From assembly GCF_947487605.1 (NCBI RefSeq), contig NZ_CANKXK010000002.1, positions 186,001 to 250,000 of the forward strand: a stretch of 64,000 nucleotides of DNA, read 5' to 3'. The notes under the pieces were generated by a model. It worked only from the letters and a program-made list of their open reading frames with translations. It searched no databases and was not told the origin of the DNA. How positions within the stretch are numbered: position 1 is the first letter of the stretch; the number at the start of each line of letters is the position of its first letter. The translations under genes were made by a program, and so were the position numbers. Shown piece after piece: positions 17,776 through 25,955 of the stretch. Source of the stretch: an uncultured Algibacter sp. (lineage in GTDB: Bacteria > Bacteroidota > Bacteroidia > Flavobacteriales > Flavobacteriaceae).

Positions 17776-19227
17776 TTATTCTTTGTAGAAGTAAATGTTA
17801 TCTAAAATGAAGTCTGGTCCTCCAGCTAATATTAATGCTCCAAGATTATTTCTTTGCGTGGCTAAATCCCCATCTAATGGAATATCTATAGATGTCCAAG
17901 CTCCAACAGTTAAACCAGTAGCATCAAATCTTTTATCCTTATCATCTCCATCTGGGAAACCAGTAAAAATATTTGTTTCTATTTCACCGTTAGCTCCAAC
18001 ATCTCTAATTTGTATGTTGATATTGGTTCCCGGTTCCTCTGTATAAATATCTACATGCATGTGTGTTAGAGTTGTGGCGTCTACCGGATTATTAAAGATA
18101 ATTCCTGTAAAATTATTATTGGCATAAACTTGAACCAACTGTCCTGGAGGTCCAACCTCTGTAACCTCTGTGGTTGAACCGCCAAAACCAGGGTTAAAAC
18201 TACTTTCAGTGACCACTGTATAAGCATCACTATATATAGATTTAACATTGGCAGCTGGTCTCATTGGCACTGGAGCTAGAGGCAACGCACCGCTAGAGGT
18301 TACGGTTAAAGAACCTTCTGCTTCTACACCTGTTAGCTCTGCTGTTATTTCAGTCGCTCCTTCTCCTATAACATTAGCAATACCAAATTGGTTTACAATA
18401 GCAACGTCTGTGTTTGAGGAAACAAAATTGAAATAAGCAGGAGCCCCACTAACTTCTATATTTTCCCCAGCAACATCATATTTTATTGATAGACCTTGCG
18501 ATACAATATTTATTTCGCTTCCAGTAAACGTTTGTTGCGCTATATTTTGACCATTGAAGATGATTGGTCTTGGTTGAGAAACCGTTCCTAGTTTTTCAAA
18601 TTTTAACTCATCGATCCAGAATGTCCAAGCTATTTCATTTCCATTAGGGCCATCTCCAAGAGGGTCAAAACCGCCCGCAGCAAAGAAGAACATTCCTGTT
18701 TCTTGAATTAACTTTGAAGCATCTGGTATTGGAATGACATACTTCTTCCATCCAGATGTCATTTGTACAGAGGTAGCAACATCGTAAGAAGGCTCACCTT
18801 CCAATGTATCAAAATCGGTTCCAAAACCAACTGCTATGGTTCCAGATGTAGTTCCTTGTGCCCAAAACGTCAGTGCGTCGTATCCTGTAAGGTTTCTTCC
18901 TGCTCCACGGTCTTCAAAAACCCCTCCTATAAAGTTTCCATTAGGGTCATTAGAAGAAGGTACATCAATTCTGATAGACGTAGTTCCTTCGTAGAATGTA
19001 TTATTATCCACTCCAAAACCGCTAGTATTTGCGCCCGCTGCCGGATCAAAAGATCTAAAAAATTGATCAGTAAGCCCTACTGGAGCATCTATAAAAACTT
19101 CTGCTGTTGTTGGAAATGTGGCAAATGTTGCTTCATCTGAAAGTTCTCTATCACAACTTAAAACAAGAGCAAATACACATCCTAAAAAGAATGTTAATTT
19201 TATATATGTGAGTTTTATATTTTTCAT
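17776..19227 (-). CDS. Modular glycan-binding lipoprotein with Ig-like domain
   Basis: The ORF track starts at 19299, but that start overlaps the upstream gene. The ATG at 19227 begins a proper lipoprotein signal (MKNIKL to VLSCDRE) and leaves a 7-bp gap, giving 483 residues. Domains seen: an N-terminal jelly-roll module (about 30-200, ending in FWIDELKFEKLG), a bacterial Ig-like Big_2-type domain (about 220-305, with SSNTDVAIVNQFGIANVIGEG), and a C-terminal module (about 325-483, ending in FILDNIYFYKE). Such C-terminal modules often accompany GH16 enzymes in Bacteroidetes. No catalytic motif is visible, so a surface binding role is likely. It lies between the fusion glycosidase and GH16. Confidence 0.78.
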   Translation of the reverse strand: MKNIKLTYIKLTFFLGCVFALVLSCDRELSDEATFATFPTTAEVFIDAPVGLTDQFFRSFDPAAGANTSGFGVDNNTFYEGTTSIRIDVPSSNDPNGNFIGGVFEDRGAGRNLTGYDALTFWAQGTTSGTIAVGFGTDFDTLEGEPSYDVATSVQMTSGWKKYVIPIPDASKLIQETGMFFFAAGGFDPLGDGPNGNEIAWTFWIDELKFEKLGTVSQPRPIIFNGQNIAQQTFTGSEINIVSQGLSIKYDVAGENIEVSGAPAYFNFVSSNTDVAIVNQFGIANVIGEGATEITAELTGVEAEGSLTVTSSGALPLAPVPMRPAANVKSIYSDAYTVVTESSFNPGFGGSTTEVTEVGPPGQLVQVYANNNFTGIIFNNPVDATTLTHMHVDIYTEEPGTNINIQIRDVGANGEIETNIFTGFPDGDDKDKRFDATGLTVGAWTSIDIPLDGDLATQRNNLGALILAGGPDFILDNIYFYKE

Positions 19228-19234
19228 TTTCGTC

Positions 19235-22200
19235 TTATTTTCCAATGTTAATATGTATGTATGTTCTAATCTCCCACTCGTTTCCATCATCGAATCCAAC
19301 AGGGCTTAAAACCGGAAGTGCTGGAACCGTATTTGGTGGAACTGCAGTAGGTGCATATCTTGGCGAGAACTCATCAAGTGATCTCCATATACCGCGAATA
19401 CCAATTTTGGTCGCTGGCATAATAAACCAATCTGGTTTGCTAATTGAGGTGGAAATATCAATCATGTTCTGCACAGGGAATGTTAAGTTGAAATCACGAT
19501 GGTAATCGAAAGGTCCCCAATCGTTAATTTTACAACTATATTCTACTTTCCACTTTTTGTAAATCATTTTAATATCACCTCCAAAGCGATCTATAGTTCT
19601 ATCACTATCACCTAAGGCCTGTGCTGTACCACCATAGAAATTACCAATAATTCCAATATCTGGACTTATTTTAGATACCATTCGTGAGCTTATCTCCCAT
19701 AAATCTTGTGCCGGAGCTGCCTGTGGAAACGCAAAAAACTGTCGATTGGCCAAAAACCCAATATGTGCATCTTGTGCTGTTGGATGGTGTCTGTAAACAA
19801 AACCAAGATTGAAAGCAAACTTAGCATCTTCCGCTCTATCGTTATCCCATTCGTAGAACCATGATCCTGGTGTTGGGTCGAAGGTTAAAAGTAACTCTCC
19901 TGCTGTTGTCTCTCTATTTCCTCTTACTGCAAAAGGGTCGTCAATAAAGTTTCTTAATCTTCCTGGAGCAGAAACATCACTTGGCATTGGGTCTACCAAA
20001 GGTTTTTGCCAAAGGAAGTTTGGCGCTATTTGCCAATTACCTGTTAAAAATGTGAAACCTGTAAGGATATTGGTTTGGTTTCCGCTTCCAGAATCCTTTA
20101 GTTTCCAACCAGTAAATGTTCTTGTTGCATCTGCTCCTCCGCCTGCAACTAAGCCCATATAAGCCGCTTGCCCATACCAGTTGAACTTTCCTCCTTCATA
20201 AGTTATCTTTGCTTTCCCACCCCAGTTATCGTCTGAGTTTATTTTATCTTGATACACCACATAGTTGCCTGGGCCTCCCGTGACATCTTGGAACGTACTC
20301 CCATTTAAAGGGCTTCCTCCCCAAATACCACCAAGCGAAACACCAAATTTGCCAAATTCCTTTTCAATAGCTATAGTTGCTCGTTCTGTTGGCCATGGTG
20401 GAATCACACCTGATCTAACCTGATTTGCGTCCAAAATTCGACGACCGTTTTCGTCAAAACTTAACGAAGTATTTAAGTCTCTGTGATAAATCCCTGTGAT
20501 ATCCCAGTGTTTAAAATGTGTACGGTATTTTAACAGAACCGTTGGATTTGCACCCCACCATAATTGAGGACCAAAGGCCGCTTTTAAGCCTTTAAAAGCA
20601 CGCTTTCCGTCTATTTCCACACCTAAAATCTCACCGTTATAAATATCTAAATTAGGACCGTAATTAGCTTCTGGGTATAAGCCAAAGAAATCCCCTTCAT
20701 AACCCCAATGGTAATGACCTGTTCGGTAAAACCCTCTAACATCGGCATGTTTTGTTTGCCAATCAAATTCGGCATTGTATACTCTTAAGCGATTGTTATC
20801 TGTAATGACAACTTCTTCACCATTACTATTAACCACACTAACAGGGCGCCCCACATTTTCATAGAAAATTTCATTTATGGGATTCTGAGCCACATTGCCC
20901 AGAATGTTGAAGTTGACCTCGGCTGTCATATTTGACGTTGGCTTACCTTCAACACCTACAAAATAAGATTGCATGTGATCGAAACCAAGCTGATTAGGAA
21001 ATGTATTTGCATCAGGACCCACATTGTCTGGGGTAGTAATTAAGCTCCCTCCTGTGTTAAATGTTGTAAACTCTGCTCTAAGATTGCTTAGTTTAATTTT
21101 TGCGCCATCCTTAGCATCAAGAGCTGCTTTATCACCTCGGGCTCTTAAAACGGCATCCATTAATTCAATACCATTAAAATGATTTTGAATAAAATCGGCA
21201 TCAACGCCTTCTCTGTAAGGATCTAATTGATGTGCTTCTTTTAAGGCATAATATGCTGCACGCGGATATAAATCGTATAAACCTCTTGAACTTGTTGGGC
21301 CTTTGGCACAAATACCAAACCACTCCTCATTCATGTTATTTTCACCTGGCGCCAAATCAATACCATATCCTCCGTTAGCCCATGATGCATTATTATCGTG
21401 TACATCTGCATTTTCTCTTTTATCAAACCCATATTTCCACCAGCCATCACTAAACTGAAAAGTAAAACCACCAAGGGAATTTTGTGCTTTTCCTAAACCG
21501 GCTGCATTTGCATAAATCTCTCTCCAATTCTCAACCATATAATAAGCCTGTGCTTTTTGATCTTCCTTGTCCTCAACAGCATTATAAGCATCTGCACCAA
21601 ATTCTGTAAACATGATAGGCTTGTTAAGCTTCTTTTTTACTACATCGAACATATCGGTAAAAGAGGCTCCACGATACGAGTTAACCCCATAGATATCTAC
21701 ATCCTTACATTCTTCTGCAACGATGTCAATAAATAGTACATCTCCATTACATATAGCAACAGGGTGTGAAGGATCCATTTCCTTAATCATTTTAGACACC
21801 TCGTTCATCAACCTATACATGGGCCGCCCTCGACTTTCCCCTATAAAATTTATTCGACCTTCATCATCTGGAAAATCTTCGGTTTCTGCACCTGCCCAGA
21901 ACAAGCCATAATTGTTTTCGTTTCCTAATAAGTAGAGTAGTAGTCCTGGTGTGTTTTTATAACCTTCAACCAAATTCTTCATGTCTGTTACTAATTGATC
22001 TTTAGTAACGGGGTCGTCGTAAATGGTAACAGGTGTCCAAACCCCATTCAACGTTAATCCGTAACGACCAAACGAATGGTTAAGCATGGTATAAATACCA
22101 TATTTTTCGTAGATGTATTTAATCCATCTTGCTGGCACACCAGTATATTGACGAATTACATTTACATTCATATTTTTTAAAAGCGACATTTCGGTATCTA

Positions 22201-22423
22201 ATCCCGCTTTTATAACATCGTCTGATTTGTTCCAAAAATCAGCATTTACAGTATTGGTTCCAATAGGGATATAATCCCAGTTCATACCATTAATCATGAA
22301 GTCTTTGCCATCGACAACCAATTTCTGGCCTTCTTCATTATTAACAACCTCTACCTTACTTGCCTGAGCAAAAACAGCACATGTGAACAAGAAGAAAAAG
22401 AATCTTAGAAATTTGTTTTTCAT
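19235..22423 (-). CDS. TIM-barrel glycosidase fused to a predicted outer-membrane beta-barrel
   Basis: The ORF track begins at 22474. The ATG at 22423 starts a clear signal peptide (MKNKFLRFF to AVFAQA), leaving 1,062 residues. The first part (about 25-430) is a clan GH-A-like TIM barrel resembling GH2/GH5 domains, with a probable acid/base Glu in LLGNENN (about 168) and a probable nucleophile Glu in FTEFGAD (about 273). From about residue 450 to the end the sequence shows many short amphipathic strands with alternating hydrophobic and aromatic residues and polar turns, as in porin-like barrels. This would tether the enzyme directly to the outer membrane. The family assignment of each half is uncertain. 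It has its own promoter region upstream with operator-like repeats. Confidence 0.72.
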   Translation of the reverse strand: MKNKFLRFFFFLFTCAVFAQASKVEVVNNEEGQKLVVDGKDFMINGMNWDYIPIGTNTVNADFWNKSDDVIKAGLDTEMSLLKNMNVNVIRQYTGVPARWIKYIYEKYGIYTMLNHSFGRYGLTLNGVWTPVTIYDDPVTKDQLVTDMKNLVEGYKNTPGLLLYLLGNENNYGLFWAGAETEDFPDDEGRINFIGESRGRPMYRLMNEVSKMIKEMDPSHPVAICNGDVLFIDIVAEECKDVDIYGVNSYRGASFTDMFDVVKKKLNKPIMFTEFGADAYNAVEDKEDQKAQAYYMVENWREIYANAAGLGKAQNSLGGFTFQFSDGWWKYGFDKRENADVHDNNASWANGGYGIDLAPGENNMNEEWFGICAKGPTSSRGLYDLYPRAAYYALKEAHQLDPYREGVDADFIQNHFNGIELMDAVLRARGDKAALDAKDGAKIKLSNLRAEFTTFNTGGSLITTPDNVGPDANTFPNQLGFDHMQSYFVGVEGKPTSNMTAEVNFNILGNVAQNPINEIFYENVGRPVSVVNSNGEEVVITDNNRLRVYNAEFDWQTKHADVRGFYRTGHYHWGYEGDFFGLYPEANYGPNLDIYNGEILGVEIDGKRAFKGLKAAFGPQLWWGANPTVLLKYRTHFKHWDITGIYHRDLNTSLSFDENGRRILDANQVRSGVIPPWPTERATIAIEKEFGKFGVSLGGIWGGSPLNGSTFQDVTGGPGNYVVYQDKINSDDNWGGKAKITYEGGKFNWYGQAAYMGLVAGGGADATRTFTGWKLKDSGSGNQTNILTGFTFLTGNWQIAPNFLWQKPLVDPMPSDVSAPGRLRNFIDDPFAVRGNRETTAGELLLTFDPTPGSWFYEWDNDRAEDAKFAFNLGFVYRHHPTAQDAHIGFLANRQFFAFPQAAPAQDLWEISSRMVSKISPDIGIIGNFYGGTAQALGDSDRTIDRFGGDIKMIYKKWKVEYSCKINDWGPFDYHRDFNLTFPVQNMIDISTSISKPDWFIMPATKIGIRGIWRSLDEFSPRYAPTAVPPNTVPALPVLSPVGFDDGNEWEIRTYIHINIGK

Positions 22424-22548
22424 AGTTATAGTTATTTTAAGTTGTTCGTTTTTAATGAATATTGTAATTCCCAATTATATCTATTAATTGAAATTATATA
22501 GCTTGTTAAAACTATCTTAAAAATTTAAGGATTCCTTAAAAAACACCA

Positions 22549-22566
22549 CAACAAAAAACATACATC
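22549..22566 (-). promoter_or_regulatory. Conserved promoter/leader block A, fusion-gene copy
   Basis: The 18-nt plus-strand string CAACAAAAAACATACATC occurs here and, identically, at 30542-30559 upstream of susC. On the transcribed strand it contains TATGTTTT, one base from the TAnnTTTG -7 consensus, so it may include the core promoter. Flanking sequence (poly-A on one side, AAGnAATnC on the other) is also similar at both places. Confidence 0.6.
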
Positions 22567-22670
22567 GCAAAAAAAGAGACGGTAAATTGTTAGAACCCTA
22601 ATAAAAACACTATTTGTTAGTTACTTGATTTATAAAAACACTACATGCTTTAGAAGCAAAAAGCACGTTT

Positions 22671-22689
22671 TGTATTGGTGTTGTATAGG
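22671..22689 (-). promoter_or_regulatory. Tandem operator-like boxes upstream of the fusion glycosidase
   Basis: TGTATTGG at 22671 and TGTATAGG at 22682 are direct repeats with an 11-bp period. The same arrangement occurs upstream of susC and upstream of the regulator gene. They lie about 250 bp before the ATG at 22423. Confidence 0.55.
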
Positions 22690-22878
22690 TATATTACTAC
22701 TGTGTTGTGTTCTTAAAATGAACTGATTATATAAAAACATCTAGAAACAATGATGTTTTACCTATTATCTTAAAACCATGTTGCATATCTTATATTTTCA
22801 AAAAAAGTGTTTACCCCTATTGACTTGAGAAATAAAAGGATAGAGACAGTAAAAATATTTTTGTTGTGTCTTTAAATA

Positions 22879-22913
22879 AACAAGGAGGAGCTAGTTAATA
22901 ATTCCTCCTTGTT
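22879..22913 (-). terminator. Intrinsic terminator of the susCD transcript
   Basis: An 11-bp perfect stem (AACAAGGAGGA paired with TCCTCCTTGTT) with a 13-nt loop lies 36 nt after the stop of the 312-residue lipoprotein gene. The tail on the minus strand (TATTTAAAG) is only moderately T-rich, so termination may be partial. Confidence 0.75.
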
Positions 22914-22948
22914 CGTTGATCTTAAATTTAGTTTAAATAACTTAACTT

Positions 22949-23887
22949 TTACCGTACTGGTTTCTCCGTTTGAAATTTGCAATACCATGCATTATCTGTA
23001 ACAGCAGCGTCTAATACTCTCACTTCAAGTGTTGATGATGTTAATTTTATAATTTCAAACTTACTAACACCTGAATACCAAGACATAAAACCATCATTCG
23101 AAAAACTCATGGTTGTCCCTCTATACTCTCCATCAATAGTTGCTACAGAAGAAGATGGAATCATAGTTACCGTTTTTACTCCAACAAGAGACGGCGCTAC
23201 ATCTTCACCATGACAAGACTCTCCATCAACTCCAATCGTTGCGGCAAAATCTCCAGGGGTATAAGCAGATCCTGCTGTTTGTTCGTATAATAGCTCTCCT
23301 TCTGTAATCTGTGAAAAAACAAATTCTGCATCATACATACACAATTTATCTTCGTGCCATGGATTCGATCTAAACCTTTCAGGGAAAGTATGTCTGTTTT
23401 CAATGTCTGGTGTATTCGTACCCAAACCAATATTTACTGCTTTATCTGCAGCCCAATACCATGTTTTACTAAAACCCGTTCCACCACTTAGCAAATCTTT
23501 AGCTTCTTGGTCTTCAAATGTACTAAGAACATCTAATTGCATTGATTGGCTAGAAGTAATACCGCCTGCCCCAAAAGCTAATGCTGTAACGGTATATGTA
23601 TTAACGCCTAATTCGGCAAACACAAAACTTGCGTTTCCCTGAGGTGCAGCAATTCTTTCTCCATTTATCATGTATTGATAAGAAAGCGCATTATCTGCAG
23701 TAACACTAAAGTTTACCATGCCGCTTCCGTCTCCGTTAGGATTGCTAGCATCTGCACCAACAATACTTGACGTTATTTGAATATTTGTAGGTGCTACAAT
23801 ATCACCTACTTCATAATCATCTTCTTGACATCCTATAAGAGTTCCTGATAATAAAATAAGCGCCATTAAAATATTAATATTTTTCAT
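22949..23887 (-). CDS. Surface glycan-binding lipoprotein of the SusCD operon
   Basis: A 312-residue lipoprotein (signal ending in LIGCQED). The first part (about 30-125) is an Ig/PKD-like domain with APTNIQITSSI and FAELGVNTYTVTA. The second part (about 135-312) is a separate beta-rich domain with KTWYWAADKAVNIGLG and NPWHEDKLCMYDAEF. Its many Trp and Tyr residues suggest a carbohydrate-binding face. This domain type recurs in Bacteroidetes proteins near laminarinases. It is the last gene of the susC-susD-SGBP transcript, 17 bp after the preceding gene and just before a terminator. No catalytic residues are recognised. Confidence 0.75.
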   Translation of the reverse strand: MKNINILMALILLSGTLIGCQEDDYEVGDIVAPTNIQITSSIVGADASNPNGDGSGMVNFSVTADNALSYQYMINGERIAAPQGNASFVFAELGVNTYTVTALAFGAGGITSSQSMQLDVLSTFEDQEAKDLLSGGTGFSKTWYWAADKAVNIGLGTNTPDIENRHTFPERFRSNPWHEDKLCMYDAEFVFSQITEGELLYEQTAGSAYTPGDFAATIGVDGESCHGEDVAPSLVGVKTVTMIPSSSVATIDGEYRGTTMSFSNDGFMSWYSGVSKFEIIKLTSSTLEVRVLDAAVTDNAWYCKFQTEKPVR

Positions 23888-23904
23888 AATAATTAGTTTT
23901 TAAA

Positions 23905-25938
23905 TTAATTTGTAAGTTTAAACTCATCAAAATAATAGACCGTACCGTCTCCTGGGTTATTAGGGTCGAAATCAAAGAATAATACAATTCTATCATAGTT
24001 AAAAGACTGAGCATCTGTAAAATCGAATACTAATTCTTCCCAAGAATTTGCTACCGTTGTAAGAGCATCTATTTCATGAAATTCATCACTATTGTTCGAG
24101 TTTTCTATTTTTAAACGAACATTTACTCCTGTTCTTGGCGACCATGTTTTAACACTTATACTTTTGAAGGTGTCTAAATCTAATGGTTCTGCTAACCCAA
24201 AAAACGTTCCTCCCCAAAACTGAGCCCCTGAAGACTTAGTAAACTGTGCTACATTAGCACTTGAGTTTATTCCTGAAGCATCCGGATTCGCTATTACCTC
24301 GGTTGGCGCGATATCTCCAAAATCGGTAAAAGCTGGTGCAACTCCTTCAAAATCTTGTAAAGGAAAATCTAATACTGTTGCTACGAGTTGTATTTCATCA
24401 AAATAATAAACCGTACCGTCTCCTGGATTATTAGGATCGAAATCAAAGAATATTACTATTCTATCATAATTAAAAGGTTGTGCATCTGTAAAATCGAATT
24501 CCAATTCTTCCCAAGAATTTGCGACCGTTGTAAGTGCATCTATTTCATGAAACTCGTCTGAATTATTCGAGTTTTCTATTTTTAGACGAACATTTACACC
24601 TGTTCTTGGAGACCAAGTTTTAACACTTATGCTTTTGAAAGTATCTAAATCTAAAGGCTCGCTTAAACCAAAGAATGTACCTCCCCAGAACCGAGCCCCT
24701 GAAGACTTTGTAAACTGTGCTACATTAGCGCTCGTATTAATACCTGAAGCATCTGGATTTGTTATCACCTCTGTTGGAGCTATATCTCCAAAATCTGTGA
24801 AAGCTGGTGGAGTTCCCTCAAAATCTTGAAGCATCTGAGACACCACAACGCCAGCGAAATCTTGTTTAATATTATCTACATAGAACGTCCAATCTGCACT
24901 TCCATCACCTGCTGTCCCAAAATCAAAGAACCAAACTAATTTTTGATATGTTTGAGATGTGTCAATATCGCTAAAGTCTATAGTAACCTCTTCCCAGGCG
25001 CTATTACCTGTTAATGTAACTTCTTTTTCAATAAAAATATTGGCATCGTCAAGGTTTTCTAGCTTGAACAGTAATTTGCCTCCAGCTCTTGGGGACCAAA
25101 CATTTAATTTAATAAGCTTCTTAACACTAAAGTCTATAGGAGCAGAAGCTACAATTACGTTACCAGCCCAAACTTCTGGCCCTCCCTTAACTATTTTTGC
25201 CACTTTAGCTGATGAATTACCATTTGTATCTGGGTTATCTATAACTTCTCCTGAAGCACCATCAAAGCCAAAGAATACAGTGGTGTCAAAAATTTCAAAA
25301 TCTATTGGTAATTTTGTTGGTGTTGTAACTGAAATCACAACTTCTACTTCCGTGGTTTCAACGCCACCACTTAAAGCAATAACTTTTATAGTGTAATCGC
25401 CCACCAAAGGATACTCAAAGCTTACTGTTTCGCCTAAAGCTAAATCTGTAGCTACTTCGTCTACATTTGATGCGTCGAAAAACACTTGAAAAGCGGCTGC
25501 ATAATCTGCAGTAGCAGACACGTTAACTTGAAATGGGTTAGCAGGGTCTATCTCTGCTTTAATTTCTAGGTTCTCTGGAGCTCGAAAAGAAACTACTAGT
25601 TCTTTAGTAACTTCTTCACTAACCAAACCTGTTATACCGACTGCAACAAAACTAACGGTGTAAACTCCTTCTTCATAAATGTGCTCAGCAGATTCGCCTT
25701 GCATTACGACTTCGCTTACATCTGAGCCATCACCAAATGAAGTTATGTTATAAGATGCAGCACCCTCCGCATTAGGTGTTATTTTTACAAGTCCTGAGTT
25801 GTCTGGTATTAACCTAAAGTCTACTGATACATTTGTAGGCGCAACAACTTTATCGACAAATCCTAAATCGTTATCATCTTCGGCACAACTTACAAGAAAA
25901 ACCAAAGCTAAACTTAATATGTATTTTAATGTTTTCAT
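23905..25938 (-). CDS. Surface glycan-binding lipoprotein with Ig/PKD-like domains and three binding modules
   Basis: A 677-residue lipoprotein (signal ending in FLVSCAED). Two Ig/PKD-like domains (about 30-120 and 120-205) are followed by three beta-sandwich modules. The first ends in WTFYVDNIKQDF and the other two end in YYFDEIQL and YYFDEFKLTN. The last two modules are near-duplicates. It occupies the SusE/F position directly behind SusD (17 bp gap) and so is probably a surface glycan-binding protein that feeds the SusCD complex. The modules resemble those of the 731-residue lipoprotein in pattern (WEEL-F, YDRIV-FFD), suggesting shared ancestry and substrate. Confidence 0.82.
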   Translation of the reverse strand: MKTLKYILSLALVFLVSCAEDDNDLGFVDKVVAPTNVSVDFRLIPDNSGLVKITPNAEGAASYNITSFGDGSDVSEVVMQGESAEHIYEEGVYTVSFVAVGITGLVSEEVTKELVVSFRAPENLEIKAEIDPANPFQVNVSATADYAAAFQVFFDASNVDEVATDLALGETVSFEYPLVGDYTIKVIALSGGVETTEVEVVISVTTPTKLPIDFEIFDTTVFFGFDGASGEVIDNPDTNGNSSAKVAKIVKGGPEVWAGNVIVASAPIDFSVKKLIKLNVWSPRAGGKLLFKLENLDDANIFIEKEVTLTGNSAWEEVTIDFSDIDTSQTYQKLVWFFDFGTAGDGSADWTFYVDNIKQDFAGVVVSQMLQDFEGTPPAFTDFGDIAPTEVITNPDASGINTSANVAQFTKSSGARFWGGTFFGLSEPLDLDTFKSISVKTWSPRTGVNVRLKIENSNNSDEFHEIDALTTVANSWEELEFDFTDAQPFNYDRIVIFFDFDPNNPGDGTVYYFDEIQLVATVLDFPLQDFEGVAPAFTDFGDIAPTEVIANPDASGINSSANVAQFTKSSGAQFWGGTFFGLAEPLDLDTFKSISVKTWSPRTGVNVRLKIENSNNSDEFHEIDALTTVANSWEELVFDFTDAQSFNYDRIVLFFDFDPNNPGDGTVYYFDEFKLTN
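23917..24345 (-). repeat. Tandem binding-module repeat, C-terminal copy
   Basis: This aligns to 24388-24816 at a constant offset of 471 bp (157 codons). Most differences are third-position changes, and only about nine residues differ over the module. It encodes the last beta-sandwich module of the 677-residue lipoprotein. Confidence 0.82.
24388..24816 (-). repeat. Tandem binding-module repeat, preceding copy
   Basis: Partner of 23917-24345. The mostly synonymous differences suggest an older duplication than the one in the 731-residue lipoprotein, with purifying selection on the protein. Confidence 0.82.
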
Positions 25939-25955
25939 ATTGTCTTTTTTTAAAA

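Larger units (their letters stand above)
22424..22948. other. Intergenic region before the fusion glycosidase
   Basis: This 525-bp stretch has no credible gene. From right to left it holds the terminator of the susCD transcript (22879-22913), a pair of 11-bp-spaced TGTATrGG boxes (22671-22689), a conserved AACCCTAATA block (22594-22603), the CAACAAAAAACATACATC block (22549-22566), and an untranslated leader of about 125 nt. It therefore looks like the second promoter of the glucan locus. Confidence 0.65.
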
